This document shows positions 51,716 to 59,835 of a DNA stretch of 64,000 nt, piece after piece. The notes under the pieces are model-generated. The model was not told the DNA's origin. It did no database searches and saw only the letters and a list, made by a program, of their open reading frames with translations. Location of the stretch: positions 3,410,001 to 3,474,000 of the forward strand of contig OY829943.1 of NCBI GenBank assembly GCA_963692465.1, written 5' to 3'. A program made the translations under genes and the position numbers. Source of the DNA: JAUZOB01 sp963692465. GTDB taxonomy: Bacteria; Bacteroidota; Bacteroidia; Bacteroidales; Prolixibacteraceae. The number at the start of each line of letters is the position of its first letter. Within the stretch, counting starts at the first letter, position 1.

Positions 51716-52666
51716 ATGAAAAGCAAAATTTTATCAGCGGTTTTGATTAGTGCTTGTCTTTTCGGCCTTTCTGGTGTTAATACAACAGCAAGAGGCGAAC
51801 AAAAAGAGCACATCAGTCTTTCCGGAGCTTTCGCCCTATATCCTATGGCTGTCAAATGGGCTGGGGAATTTAAAAAATCACATCCCAATGTTTCCATTGA
51901 CATTTCAGCAGGAGGTGCAGGGAAAGGAATGGCAGACGTATTGAATGGAATGGTTGATATAGGGATGGTGTCACGAGAAGTTTATCCCGATGAATATAAA
52001 AAAGGAGCTCATCCTATTTCTGTTGCGAAGGATGCCGTTGTCGCTATTGTTAGTGCTTCAAATCCGGCGATTAAAGAAATATTATATAAAGGCATGAAAA
52101 AAGGTACCGGAAGTCAAATCTGGATTTCAGGGAACTGCAAATCATGGGGACAGTTTTTAGGAAATCGCCGCAACACGCCAATTCATGTATATACCCGTTC
52201 TGATGCTTCTGGCGCTGCTGAGATGTGGGCTAAATACTTTGGCAAAAAGCAGGAAGACCTGAACGGTGTAGGAGCCTACGGCGATCCTGGTATCACTCAG
52301 GCTGTTCAACGTGACCCACTCGGTATTGGATTTAATAATATCGGTTATGCCTACGATGCGAATACCAAGCGACCGGTAAAAGGAATTTATGTCGTTCCTC
52401 TTGATCAGAATAACAATGGGAAAATTGATCCATGGGAAAGTTTCTATGGAAATCTGAGTCAGCTTTCTAATGCTATTGCAACCGGCAGATACCCATCTCC
52501 TCCTGCAAGAGAACTTTATTTTGTGACTAAGGGAAAACCACAAAAGAAAATAGTACAAGAGTTTATCTACTGGGTACTCACGAAGGGCCAGCAATATACT
52601 TATGAAGCCGGATATGTTCCTGTTTCTAAATCAAAAATAAAAACCGAGATCAAAAGGGTTTATTAA
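51716..52666 (+). CDS. pstS: phosphate ABC transporter substrate-binding protein
   Basis: The 316-aa exported protein (signal through about residue 28) begins its mature part with HISLSGAFALYPMAVKWAGEF and continues with VSIDISAGGAGKGMADVLNG, the phosphate-binding loops of PstS-like proteins, then VYTRSDASGAAEMWAKYFG and IGFNNIGYAY. It binds phosphate in the periplasm and delivers it to PstCA. The pstC gene starts 1 bp after its stop. Confidence 0.9.
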   Translation: MKSKILSAVLISACLFGLSGVNTTARGEQKEHISLSGAFALYPMAVKWAGEFKKSHPNVSIDISAGGAGKGMADVLNGMVDIGMVSREVYPDEYKKGAHPISVAKDAVVAIVSASNPAIKEILYKGMKKGTGSQIWISGNCKSWGQFLGNRRNTPIHVYTRSDASGAAEMWAKYFGKKQEDLNGVGAYGDPGITQAVQRDPLGIGFNNIGYAYDANTKRPVKGIYVVPLDQNNNGKIDPWESFYGNLSQLSNAIATGRYPSPPARELYFVTKGKPQKKIVQEFIYWVLTKGQQYTYEAGYVPVSKSKIKTEIKRVY

Positions 52667-52667
52667 T

Positions 52668-53564
52668 ATGCTTCGAACACGTATTTTAAAAGATAGAATT
52701 GCCCGATATTTTATGTCGGGCATTACTGTTTTATCATTATTCTTTCTGGTTATTATCGCACTGGGACTTATTGTTAAATCTTTGCCGGTTATAAAAACAG
52801 AAGGTATCTGGAAACTTTTAACCTCTTCTAGCTGGAAACCGTTTAAAGGGGATTTCGGATTTCTCCCCTATATTACAGGAACCATATATACTACTCTGAT
52901 TGCTATTTTAGTGGCACTTCCATTATCGTTATTGACTGGAATTTACCTGAGCGAATATGCTACTCCCGGTGTTAAGAAATTCTTTTCCCCAATTATTGAT
53001 TTACTATCAGGAATCCCTCCTGTTATTTATGGCGTGTGGGGAACCCTCACCATCGTTCCGTTCATTTCGGATAAAATGGCCCCTCATTTTGTAACCTATT
53101 CCACGGGATATAGTGTGTTGGCAGGAGGATTGGTTTTGGGTGTTATGATTATTCCATTGATTGTGAGTCTTCTCAATGAGGTTTTTGCAACAATTCCACA
53201 GGAGATGCGCGAGGCTTCATGGGCTTTAGGGGCGACCAAGTGGCAAACGGTTAAAAAAGTCATTTTGCGTAAATCTTCTCCGGGGATTTTAGCTGCCGTG
53301 GTTTTGGCATTGTCCAGAGCTTTCGGTGAAACAATGGCCGTCTTGATGGTCTGTGGAAATTCACCGATAATGCCTCATTCCGTATTCGATTCTTGTTATC
53401 CATTACCTGCATTAATTGCTAATAATTACGGAGAGATGCTCTCCCTTCCAACTTACGAATCAGCCCTGATGTTTTCCGCTCTTTTGTTGTTTGTGATTAT
53501 TGTCCTGTTTAATGCCGGTTCACGAATTATACTAAACAGAATGGAAAAGAAATTTCAGCTATGA
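52668..53564 (+). CDS. pstC: phosphate ABC transporter permease PstC
   Basis: The 298-aa protein has six or so membrane helices and the ABC-permease EAA loop (EMREASWALGATKWQTVKKVIL) preceding AFGETMAVLMVCGN. Membrane pore partner of PstA. It overlaps pstA by 4 bp. Confidence 0.93.
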   Translation: MLRTRILKDRIARYFMSGITVLSLFFLVIIALGLIVKSLPVIKTEGIWKLLTSSSWKPFKGDFGFLPYITGTIYTTLIAILVALPLSLLTGIYLSEYATPGVKKFFSPIIDLLSGIPPVIYGVWGTLTIVPFISDKMAPHFVTYSTGYSVLAGGLVLGVMIIPLIVSLLNEVFATIPQEMREASWALGATKWQTVKKVILRKSSPGILAAVVLALSRAFGETMAVLMVCGNSPIMPHSVFDSCYPLPALIANNYGEMLSLPTYESALMFSALLLFVIIVLFNAGSRIILNRMEKKFQL

Positions 53565-54400
53565 AACAATTAGAAGAAAAAATAATGAAGATATTGATGA
53601 TTGCGGCTTCTGTAATTATCTTGTCTATACTACTCTTCATTCTATATACGATTATTCGAAGAGGCTTGCCGGCTCTTTCATGGGATATGATTACAAAACT
53701 CCCGGGTGGTGGATTCTATCTTGGAAAAGAAGGAGGAATTCTCAATGCAATAGCCGGATCGTTTTATCTGATTACCGGAGCTGTGTTTTTAAGTCTGATA
53801 TTCAGCATTCCGGTTGTAATGTTCATTAATTATTATTTGCCGGCTCACTCAAAACTTGCCAGTATTGTCCGGTTTTCCTTTGATATTCTCTTTGGGATTC
53901 CATCAATCGTATATGGAGCCTTTGGGTTTACCCTGATGATTTTTCTGGGACTTAAAGCATCCCTGTTGGGAGGAATTATTGTCGTTGCAATGCTTATTAC
54001 TCCGATTATGATGCGCGCAATAGATGAAGTTGCAAAGCTAGTCCCTCACGATCTCAAAGAAGTCCCGATGGCACTTGGTGCAACCCGTTATGAAGTCATT
54101 AAAGTAATGCTTCGACAGCTTTTGCCCGGTATTGCAACGGCTATATTACTTTCTGTCGGTAGAGGAATCGGAGATGCAGCAACCGTTCTTTTTGCGTCAG
54201 GATATACTGATAATATACCAACCTCATTAGCCCAGCCTGCAGCGACACTCCCATTAGCAATCTTTTTCCAACTAAGTAGTCCCGTTCCTGAAGTTCAGAA
54301 CCGAGCCTATGCTGCTGCGCTAATCCTGATGATTATCATTCTTGCATTAAGTTTTCTAACACGCTTTTTTTCTCGTAAATTGTCAAAAAACAAACTTTAA
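53561..54400 (+). CDS. pstA: phosphate ABC transporter permease PstA
   Basis: The 279-aa inner-membrane protein has about six helices and the EAA loop LVPHDLKEVPMALGATRYEV followed by GRGIGDAATVLFASG. It forms the phosphate pore with PstC and docks PstB. The ATG overlaps the pstC stop (ATGA), indicating coupled translation; pstB follows after 2 bp. Confidence 0.93.
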   Translation: MKQLEEKIMKILMIAASVIILSILLFILYTIIRRGLPALSWDMITKLPGGGFYLGKEGGILNAIAGSFYLITGAVFLSLIFSIPVVMFINYYLPAHSKLASIVRFSFDILFGIPSIVYGAFGFTLMIFLGLKASLLGGIIVVAMLITPIMMRAIDEVAKLVPHDLKEVPMALGATRYEVIKVMLRQLLPGIATAILLSVGRGIGDAATVLFASGYTDNIPTSLAQPAATLPLAIFFQLSSPVPEVQNRAYAAALILMIIILALSFLTRFFSRKLSKNKL

Positions 54401-54402
54401 AG

Positions 54403-55239
54403 ATGAAAGATACTGTAATCCTATCCGGTACTGAAATCATTGAACAAAAGAATAGCGAATCCCAGCGTTTGCATCTGACTCATAAAAATACCCATATACG
54501 AATTGAAAAACTGAATGTGACAGCCGGAGAAAATCCGATTCTGAAAAATGTCAGCTTGTCTCTTCCTGAAAAAAGCATTACTTGTATTATTGGGCCCTCC
54601 GGATGCGGGAAGACTACCCTTCTGCGTTCACTAAACCGAATGCACGATGAAACGCCTGGAATAAAAATACAAGGCAAAATCTGGTTGGATGGCGAAGATA
54701 TTTATGATCGACAGGCTGAAGTCATCTCTATTCGTAAGAAAATGGGATTACTCGCTCAGCGTCCCTGTCCGTTACCGATGTCTATATTCGATAATGTAGC
54801 CTACGGTCCAAGACTTCATGGAATCCGGGGGAAAAGAAGCCTCTACGAAATTGTTAAGCATTACCTGAATGAAGTCGCATTATGGGAAGAAGTAAAAGAC
54901 CGGCTTAAAACTCCCGCAACACGTCTTTCTATTGGGCAGCAGCAACGACTATGTCTTGCAAGGGGACTGGCTGTTGAACCTGAAATAATTCTGGGAGATG
55001 AGGCAACATCCGCTCTTGATCCTATCTCATCAAGAAAAGTTGAAGAACTCTTTGTGAAGTTAAAAGAACAATACACCATTGTACTGGTAACTCATACACT
55101 TCGGCAGGCTAAAAGAATAGCCGATTATGTTGCCTTCATGTATATGGGAGAACTCATTGAATTCGGTCCAACAGAAGAGGTCTTCAATAACCCACAGCAA
55201 CAACTTACAAAGGACTATATTACTGGAAGTTTCAGTTAA
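54403..55239 (+). CDS. pstB: phosphate ABC transporter ATPase PstB
   Basis: The 278-aa ATPase has Walker A GPSGCGKTT, the PstB-typical SLNRMHDETPG, the Q-loop LLAQRPCPLPMSI, the signature LSIGQQQR, Walker B IILGDEATSALD and the switch His in VTHTLRQAKR. It powers phosphate import. The Walker B Glu is present in GDEATSALD. The first about 35 residues form an extension before the ABC fold. No phoU follows, unlike many pst operons; a terminator comes next. Confidence 0.94.
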   Translation: MKDTVILSGTEIIEQKNSESQRLHLTHKNTHIRIEKLNVTAGENPILKNVSLSLPEKSITCIIGPSGCGKTTLLRSLNRMHDETPGIKIQGKIWLDGEDIYDRQAEVISIRKKMGLLAQRPCPLPMSIFDNVAYGPRLHGIRGKRSLYEIVKHYLNEVALWEEVKDRLKTPATRLSIGQQQRLCLARGLAVEPEIILGDEATSALDPISSRKVEELFVKLKEQYTIVLVTHTLRQAKRIADYVAFMYMGELIEFGPTEEVFNNPQQQLTKDYITGSFS

Positions 55240-55257
55240 TCGATTTATTAAGTATAT

Positions 55258-55313
55258 AAAAAAACAGATCTTTACTTCAGGTTACCCTCCCGAAATCAAA
55301 GACCTGTTTTTTG
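55258..55313 (+). terminator. terminator of the pst operon
   Basis: AAAAACAGATCTTT pairs imperfectly with AAAGACCTGTTTTTT around a 23-nt loop, giving a long stem and T tract. Confidence 0.7.
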
Positions 55314-55412
55314 TTAGGGAGGAGCAGTTTCTCTATCTATTGTGCTACTTCAATAAAAAGAGAATCCCCCACTGCTCCCCTTTTAAACCCAACAACCTAT
55401 ATACTTATTGAC

Positions 55413-56528
55413 TTATTCTTTGGTCGGAATCCACCCTTTTCGACTAATTAACTGATGCCACAAAGGATCAGGGATTGCCAATTCTTTTTGTGCGTTTAGA
55501 TCTAATTGTGTACGAATTGTTTCAGTCTGTTCGTTCTGAACTTTTTGTACCCAGTCAGGTTCCATCAGAAGTTCCCGACCTAAAGCGACAATCGGAATTC
55601 CAATATTAAAAATGCGTTCAGCATCGTCCAGCGTATGAACAGACCCTACCCCAATAATCGGAATTCGTTGTCCGATCTGTTGGTAGATAATTTCAGTCCG
55701 GGATTTACGGGCTGCCTTATCACGCATTGATCCATCCCAGAAATTCATAGTCGATACATGCATATAATCCAGCTTCTCTTTCTGTAGAGCATTAATAAGC
55801 TCCAATGTATCGTCAATTGTGATGCCTGGATTTTCTATTTCTTCAGGAGATATTCGATATCCGACAAGGAAAGGACGCTTAGCAAATGTTCGAACCATAT
55901 CATTAACCGTTCTGACAATATTAAGCGGGAAATTCATTCTCCGCAAAACATCTCCACCCCACTGATCGTTGCGACGATTTGAATGAGGTGAAAAGAACTG
56001 TTGAATCAAATAAGTATTTGCCCCGTGAATTTCCACTCCGTCAAAACCGGCTAATATTGCACGAAGAGTCGCTTTCCCAAAAGCGCTTATGGTTTCGTGA
56101 ATTTCCGTATCGGTCATTTGACGTGGAATTGATGCACCCTCACGTTCCGCAGCAATCGCACTGGGACTTACGGCTTGATGATCAGCAAGAACTTCAGGAG
56201 GCGACATACGTCCTCCGTGATGAATCTGTAAGATTGCCAGCGCACCCTTTTGGTGAATAGCTGAAGCAAGACGGGCAAGTCCGGGGAGCATCGAATCATC
56301 GTGCACCCCAATCTGTCCTGAAAAAGCTTTCCCCTGAGGCATAACGTAGGCACAGGCAGTTATAATGGCGCCAACACCTTTTGCCCTTCGCTGATAATAC
56401 GCAATCTCAGCATCAGATACACTGCCATCTTCATTCCCTGACCAGGTAGTCATAGGTGCCATGACAATTCTGTTTTTCATTTTAATTCCCGATATCGGGA
56501 ATATACAATTCGTAAACATATCCATCAT
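55413..56528 (-). CDS. NADH:flavin oxidoreductase of the Old Yellow Enzyme family
   Basis: The 371-aa protein has the OYE barrel: KNRIVMAPMTTWSGNEDG for FMN binding, QIHHGGRMS, GFDGVEIHGANTYLIQQFFS with the active-site His-Asn, SPHSNRRNDQWGG, and GVGSVHTLDDAERIFNIG followed by LGRELLMEPDW for the phosphate site. It reduces activated alkenes with NAD(P)H and FMN. It is a single-domain enzyme without the C-terminal FAD/4Fe-4S domains of dienoyl-CoA reductases. It stands alone on the minus strand. Confidence 0.92.
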   Translation of the reverse strand: MMDMFTNCIFPISGIKMKNRIVMAPMTTWSGNEDGSVSDAEIAYYQRRAKGVGAIITACAYVMPQGKAFSGQIGVHDDSMLPGLARLASAIHQKGALAILQIHHGGRMSPPEVLADHQAVSPSAIAAEREGASIPRQMTDTEIHETISAFGKATLRAILAGFDGVEIHGANTYLIQQFFSPHSNRRNDQWGGDVLRRMNFPLNIVRTVNDMVRTFAKRPFLVGYRISPEEIENPGITIDDTLELINALQKEKLDYMHVSTMNFWDGSMRDKAARKSRTEIIYQQIGQRIPIIGVGSVHTLDDAERIFNIGIPIVALGRELLMEPDWVQKVQNEQTETIRTQLDLNAQKELAIPDPLWHQLISRKGWIPTKE

Positions 56529-56644
56529 AACGATCTTTTTACTTTTCTTGTTTATGATAAAACAATTGCATTATTTTTTTGTTCAGTTTATATGCTGATT
56601 TTATATGACAATTATTATTCCATCTTGCTGCTTTTTTCTAAAAT

Positions 56645-56682
56645 AGCCCAATTATTCTTCATTATAGGAATAATTGGCTCTT
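56645..56682. terminator. hairpin in the OYE-ArfB intergenic gap
   Basis: AGCCCAATTATTC and GGAATAATTGGCT form a stem with a one-base bulge and a 9-nt loop, followed by CTTTAAAATTT. The flanking genes diverge, so its role is not obvious; it may end an unannotated short transcript. Confidence 0.4.
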
Positions 56683-56761
56683 TAAAATTTATTTCTAATT
56701 TTGAATAAAATAATTGCGCTCTTGCTGTTATGTTCATTAATAGAAAGAATTTTGAGTTGTC

Positions 56762-57187
56762 ATGTTAAATAATTTTATATTGAAAGGACGGGATTTTTAT
56801 CCTGAATTTATATTTCACGCTTCAAGAAGCAGTGGCGCTGGTGGACAAAATGTTAACAAGGTCAACTCTAAGGTCGAACTTCGTTTTTCAATAAATGATT
56901 CGTTACTTCTGTCCGATCAGGAGAAGAGTGTACTGATTCATAAGCTTAAAAACCGTTTAACTGATAATAATGAGTTGATTTTAACGTCTCAGGTAGAACG
57001 TTCTCAGCTACAGAATAAAGAAAATTGCATTCATAAATTCTACTGCTTAATTACCCAGTCTTTGATTCCGGTCAAACCTCGCAGGGCTACCCGTCCGACC
57101 AAATCATCCGTATTAAAACGGCTGGACAGTAAAAAAATGCATTCCTTCAAAAAATCATTACGCCGAAATATTCGTAACCTTGATTGA
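56762..57187 (+). CDS. arfB: ArfB-type alternative ribosome rescue factor
   Basis: The 141-aa protein has a class-I release-factor domain with the catalytic GGQ in SSGAGGQNVNKVNSKVELRF and a basic C-terminal tail (SKKMHSFKKSLRRNIRNLD) that would enter the empty mRNA channel. It hydrolyses peptidyl-tRNA on stalled ribosomes and lacks the codon-recognition domains of RF1/RF2. Its length matches ArfB. The DUF3820 gene starts 23 bp downstream. Confidence 0.92.
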   Translation: MLNNFILKGRDFYPEFIFHASRSSGAGGQNVNKVNSKVELRFSINDSLLLSDQEKSVLIHKLKNRLTDNNELILTSQVERSQLQNKENCIHKFYCLITQSLIPVKPRRATRPTKSSVLKRLDSKKMHSFKKSLRRNIRNLD

Positions 57188-57210
57188 TATTTCAGAACAG
57201 CACTCCGGCT

Positions 57211-57468
57211 ATGACAAAAATAGATAATTCAAATTTCTTAAATCCGGAACTACTTCGTGACTTGGTCACCATGAAGATGCCCTACGGAAGATATAAAGAC
57301 CGCATCCTTTGTGATCTGCCGGAACCCTATTTAGTATGGTATCAACAAAAAGGATTTCCCAATGGCAAACTTGGAATGTTATTGGGCACTCTGTACGAAA
57401 TAAAACTCAACGGATTAGAGTATCTGCTTAACCCGTTAAGGGGAAAACGATCTTATCCACTGAAATAG
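57211..57468 (+). CDS. DUF3820-family protein
   Basis: From ATG 57211 the 85-aa protein has the conserved family core MPYGRYKDRILCDLPEPYLV followed by WYQQKGFPNGKLGMLL. DUF3820 members are small cytoplasmic proteins; the biochemical function is not established. It follows arfB by 23 bp and is probably in the same transcript. Confidence 0.8.
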   Translation: MTKIDNSNFLNPELLRDLVTMKMPYGRYKDRILCDLPEPYLVWYQQKGFPNGKLGMLLGTLYEIKLNGLEYLLNPLRGKRSYPLK

Positions 57469-57581
57469 TTTAAGTTTGATTATCTGAACGTTGTTCCTCC
57501 TTCCAAATCAATAAATGATTAAAATTCAGATAGAAGTTGCTTATCCCCCAATAGAATAGCTGAATTTTGAAAGGGAATATG

Positions 57582-57589
57582 TACCTTTG
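57582..57589 (+). promoter_or_regulatory. putative promoter -7 element of the ABC-F gene
   Basis: TACCTTTG matches TAnnTTTG 157 bp before the ABC-F start, implying a leader of about 150 nt that contains a short frame at 57636-57680. Confidence 0.45.
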
Positions 57590-57635
57590 TCGACTCAATT
57601 TTAATCAGAAACAGGTTTTGAATAGTACTAAAATC

Positions 57636-57680
57636 ATGACTTGTGTTTTAGCGATGCCAGGGGAGCAAATTGTGCAATAA
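57636..57680 (+). CDS. possible 14-aa leader peptide before the ABC-F gene
   Basis: ATG 57636 opens MTCVLAMPGEQIVQ and stops at TAA 57678-57680, 65 bp before the ABC-F start. Short leader frames regulate some ABC-F genes by ribosome stalling. Whether this one is translated is unknown. Confidence 0.25.
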   Translation: MTCVLAMPGEQIVQ

Positions 57681-57745
57681 TGGGAAAGTGAGAAGATTCT
57701 GTGCCTAATTGAATGTAAATAGAAGAAAATAAAAAGGAAAAAAGA

Positions 57746-59359
57746 ATGATTACAGTTTCAAACTTAGGAATACAATTTGGAAAAAGAACGCTCTTCCGCG
57801 ATGTAAACCTAAAATTTAATCCAGGAAATATTTATGGCATTATCGGTGCTAACGGTGCCGGAAAATCAACCTTACTCCGATTACTTTCCGGTGACCTTGA
57901 TTCGACTTTCGGATCAATAAGCATGGGCTCCGGAGAAAGACTTTCTGTTTTAAAACAAGATCACTTCGAATTCGATAATTATACGGTGCTTAATACAGTT
58001 CTGATGGGGCATCAGGAACTCTGGGCCATCATGCATGAAAAAGATGCCATTTATGCCAAACCTGATTTTTCAGAAGCAGACGGGATGAAAGCTGCCGATC
58101 TGGAAGAAAAGTTTGCAGAGATGGATGGTTGGAATGCAGAAAGTGATGCAGCCAATCTATTAAGCGGATTAGGAATAAAAGAAGCCCATCACTCTAAATT
58201 AATGAGTGAGCTTAGCGGAAAAGAAAAAGTCCGGGTTCTTCTTGCACAAGCCCTCTTTGGAAAACCGGATAATCTTCTATTGGATGAGCCTACCAATGAT
58301 TTAGACCTTGATACCGTGTCCTGGTTGGAAAACTATCTCTCTAATTTTGAAAACACGGTACTGGTTGTTTCCCATGACCGTCACTTTCTGGATTCTGTCT
58401 GTACACACACCGTAGATATTGATTTTGGTAAAGTGCAACTTTTTGCCGGGAACTACAGTTTCTGGTATGAATCAAGTCAGCTTGCTTTACGACAAGCACA
58501 GACCCAAAATAAAAAGGCAGAGGAGAAGAAGAAAGAACTACAGGAATTCATTGCCCGTTTTAGCGCCAATGTAGCTAAATCAAAACAGACGACCAGTCGT
58601 AAAAAGATGCTGGAGAAACTCAATATTGAAGAAATTCAACCTTCTACCCGTAAATATCCGGGAATTATTTTTACTCCTGAACGGGATCCAGGAAATAAGG
58701 TTCTTGAAGTCCACGATCTAAGTAAGACCGTTGATGGAGAAGTTTTATTCAAAGATATCACCTTCAACGTAGAGAAGAATGATAAAATCGTCTTCCTTTC
58801 CAGAGATCCGAGAGCAATGACTGCCCTTTTCGAAATCATCAACGGACACGACACTCCCGACACCGGAACCTATGAATGGGGAATCACGATTACTACAGCT
58901 TATCTTCCAATTGATAATTCTGAATTCTTTAAAACCGATTTGCCATTGTCTGAATGGTTAGGTCAGTTTTCATCCGATACCACTGAAGTATATCTCCGTG
59001 GCTATCTTGGAAAAATGCTTTTCTCGGGTGATGAGATCTTCAAGAAGGCGAATGTTCTTTCCGGAGGAGAAAAAGTCCGTTGTATGATTTCCCGGATGAT
59101 GCTGAAAAATGCCAATGCCATGATTCTTGATAATCCGACTAATCATTTGGATCTTGAATCAATTCAGGCTTTTAATAATAGTCTGATTAATTTCAAGGGA
59201 AATATTATAATGGCTTCACATGACCACGAATTTATACAAACGGTATGTACCCGAATCATTGAACTGACCCCGAACGGAACCATTGATAAACTAATGGACT
59301 ATGATGATTATATCACAGATGATCGAATACGTGAATTGCGGGAAAAAATGTATAAATAA
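57746..59359 (+). CDS. ABC-F family protein, YbiT-like, with a degenerate second ATPase site
   Basis: The 537-aa soluble protein has two ABC domains joined by a basic linker (QNKKAEEKKKELQEFIARFS). Domain 1 is intact: Walker A GANGAGKST, signature LSGKEKVR, Walker B LLLDEPTNDLD, switch VVSHDRHF. Domain 2 has SRDPRAMT where the Walker A GxxGxGKST should be, and LDNPTNHLD, with Asn for the catalytic Glu, although LSGGEKVR and MASHDHEF remain. ABC-F proteins act on the ribosome, as translation factors or in antibiotic protection. The layout is nearest to YbiT. A degenerate second site implies asymmetric ATP use. Confidence 0.9.
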   Translation: MITVSNLGIQFGKRTLFRDVNLKFNPGNIYGIIGANGAGKSTLLRLLSGDLDSTFGSISMGSGERLSVLKQDHFEFDNYTVLNTVLMGHQELWAIMHEKDAIYAKPDFSEADGMKAADLEEKFAEMDGWNAESDAANLLSGLGIKEAHHSKLMSELSGKEKVRVLLAQALFGKPDNLLLDEPTNDLDLDTVSWLENYLSNFENTVLVVSHDRHFLDSVCTHTVDIDFGKVQLFAGNYSFWYESSQLALRQAQTQNKKAEEKKKELQEFIARFSANVAKSKQTTSRKKMLEKLNIEEIQPSTRKYPGIIFTPERDPGNKVLEVHDLSKTVDGEVLFKDITFNVEKNDKIVFLSRDPRAMTALFEIINGHDTPDTGTYEWGITITTAYLPIDNSEFFKTDLPLSEWLGQFSSDTTEVYLRGYLGKMLFSGDEIFKKANVLSGGEKVRCMISRMMLKNANAMILDNPTNHLDLESIQAFNNSLINFKGNIIMASHDHEFIQTVCTRIIELTPNGTIDKLMDYDDYITDDRIRELREKMYK

Positions 59360-59371
59360 GAAATAATCATA

Positions 59372-59404
59372 AAAAAAAAGGTTGCCATTATAGCAACTTT
59401 TTTT
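59372..59404 (+). terminator. first terminator after the ABC-F gene
   Basis: AAAGGTTGC (59377-59385) pairs with GCAACTTT (59393-59400), flanked by A and T tracts. Confidence 0.8.
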
Positions 59405-59410
59405 ACAAAT

Positions 59411-59454
59411 AAGCGAAGCACTTTCTGATCTTTAACAGAAGGTGCTTCGCTTTT
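59411..59454 (+). terminator. second tandem terminator
   Basis: AAGCGAAGCACTTTCTG pairs, with one mismatch, with CAGAAGGTGCTTCGCTT and is followed by TTG. The two terminators insulate the kdp operon. Confidence 0.75.
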
Positions 59455-59616
59455 GTTATATTATAGATTTAACGTATTTCCTCTGATATTGAATAGAATA
59501 GTCCTTTATACCAGCGAAATTTTCAACGATCGGATGACTCATTTTGAGATCAATTTCCTTATAAAATCTTTATGCTGGTTGATTCCTTCTTGATACCTTT
59601 CTTATGAGTTGTCGTA

Positions 59617-59624
59617 TATGTTTG
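59617..59624 (+). promoter_or_regulatory. putative kdp promoter, -7 element
   Basis: TATGTTTG matches TAnnTTTG 24 bp before ATG 59648. A TTG at 59590-59592 is too far for a good -33 box. No riboswitch fold was recognised. Confidence 0.35.
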
Positions 59625-59647
59625 TATCCGATAAAAATAGAGAAAAC

Positions 59648-59812
59648 ATGAATACATTTCTAATGAGTATTGCTTTTGTCCCACTCTCGGTAACACCCCA
59701 ACAGGCAACCGAAGGGACAACAATGGCCACGGGGTACATTCTCGGAGCGATCATCGCTCTGTTTATTCTGAGTTATCTGGTCTATACGCTAATCAGACCT
59801 GACAAATTTTAA
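59648..59812 (+). CDS. kdpF: KdpF small subunit, possibly N-terminally extended
   Basis: The last 29 residues, from ATG 59723, are a typical KdpF: MATGYILGAIIALFILSYLV then YTLIRPDKF, a single membrane helix ending in a positive tail. KdpF stabilises the KdpABC potassium pump. The frame continues upstream to ATG 59648 for a 54-aa product (begins MNTFLMSIAFVPLSVTP), and further to an ATG at 59609. GAAGGGAC just before 59723 could be a ribosome site and makes the short form plausible. kdpA starts 23 bp downstream. Confidence 0.75.
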   Translation: MNTFLMSIAFVPLSVTPQQATEGTTMATGYILGAIIALFILSYLVYTLIRPDKF

Positions 59813-59835
59813 TGTAAAATATAAACAAAGACGAA

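Noticed and set aside
59455..59647. Riboswitch (c-di-AMP type) before kdp
   Set aside because: I looked for the conserved cores and folds and saw none; only tandem terminators and a promoter-like motif are present.
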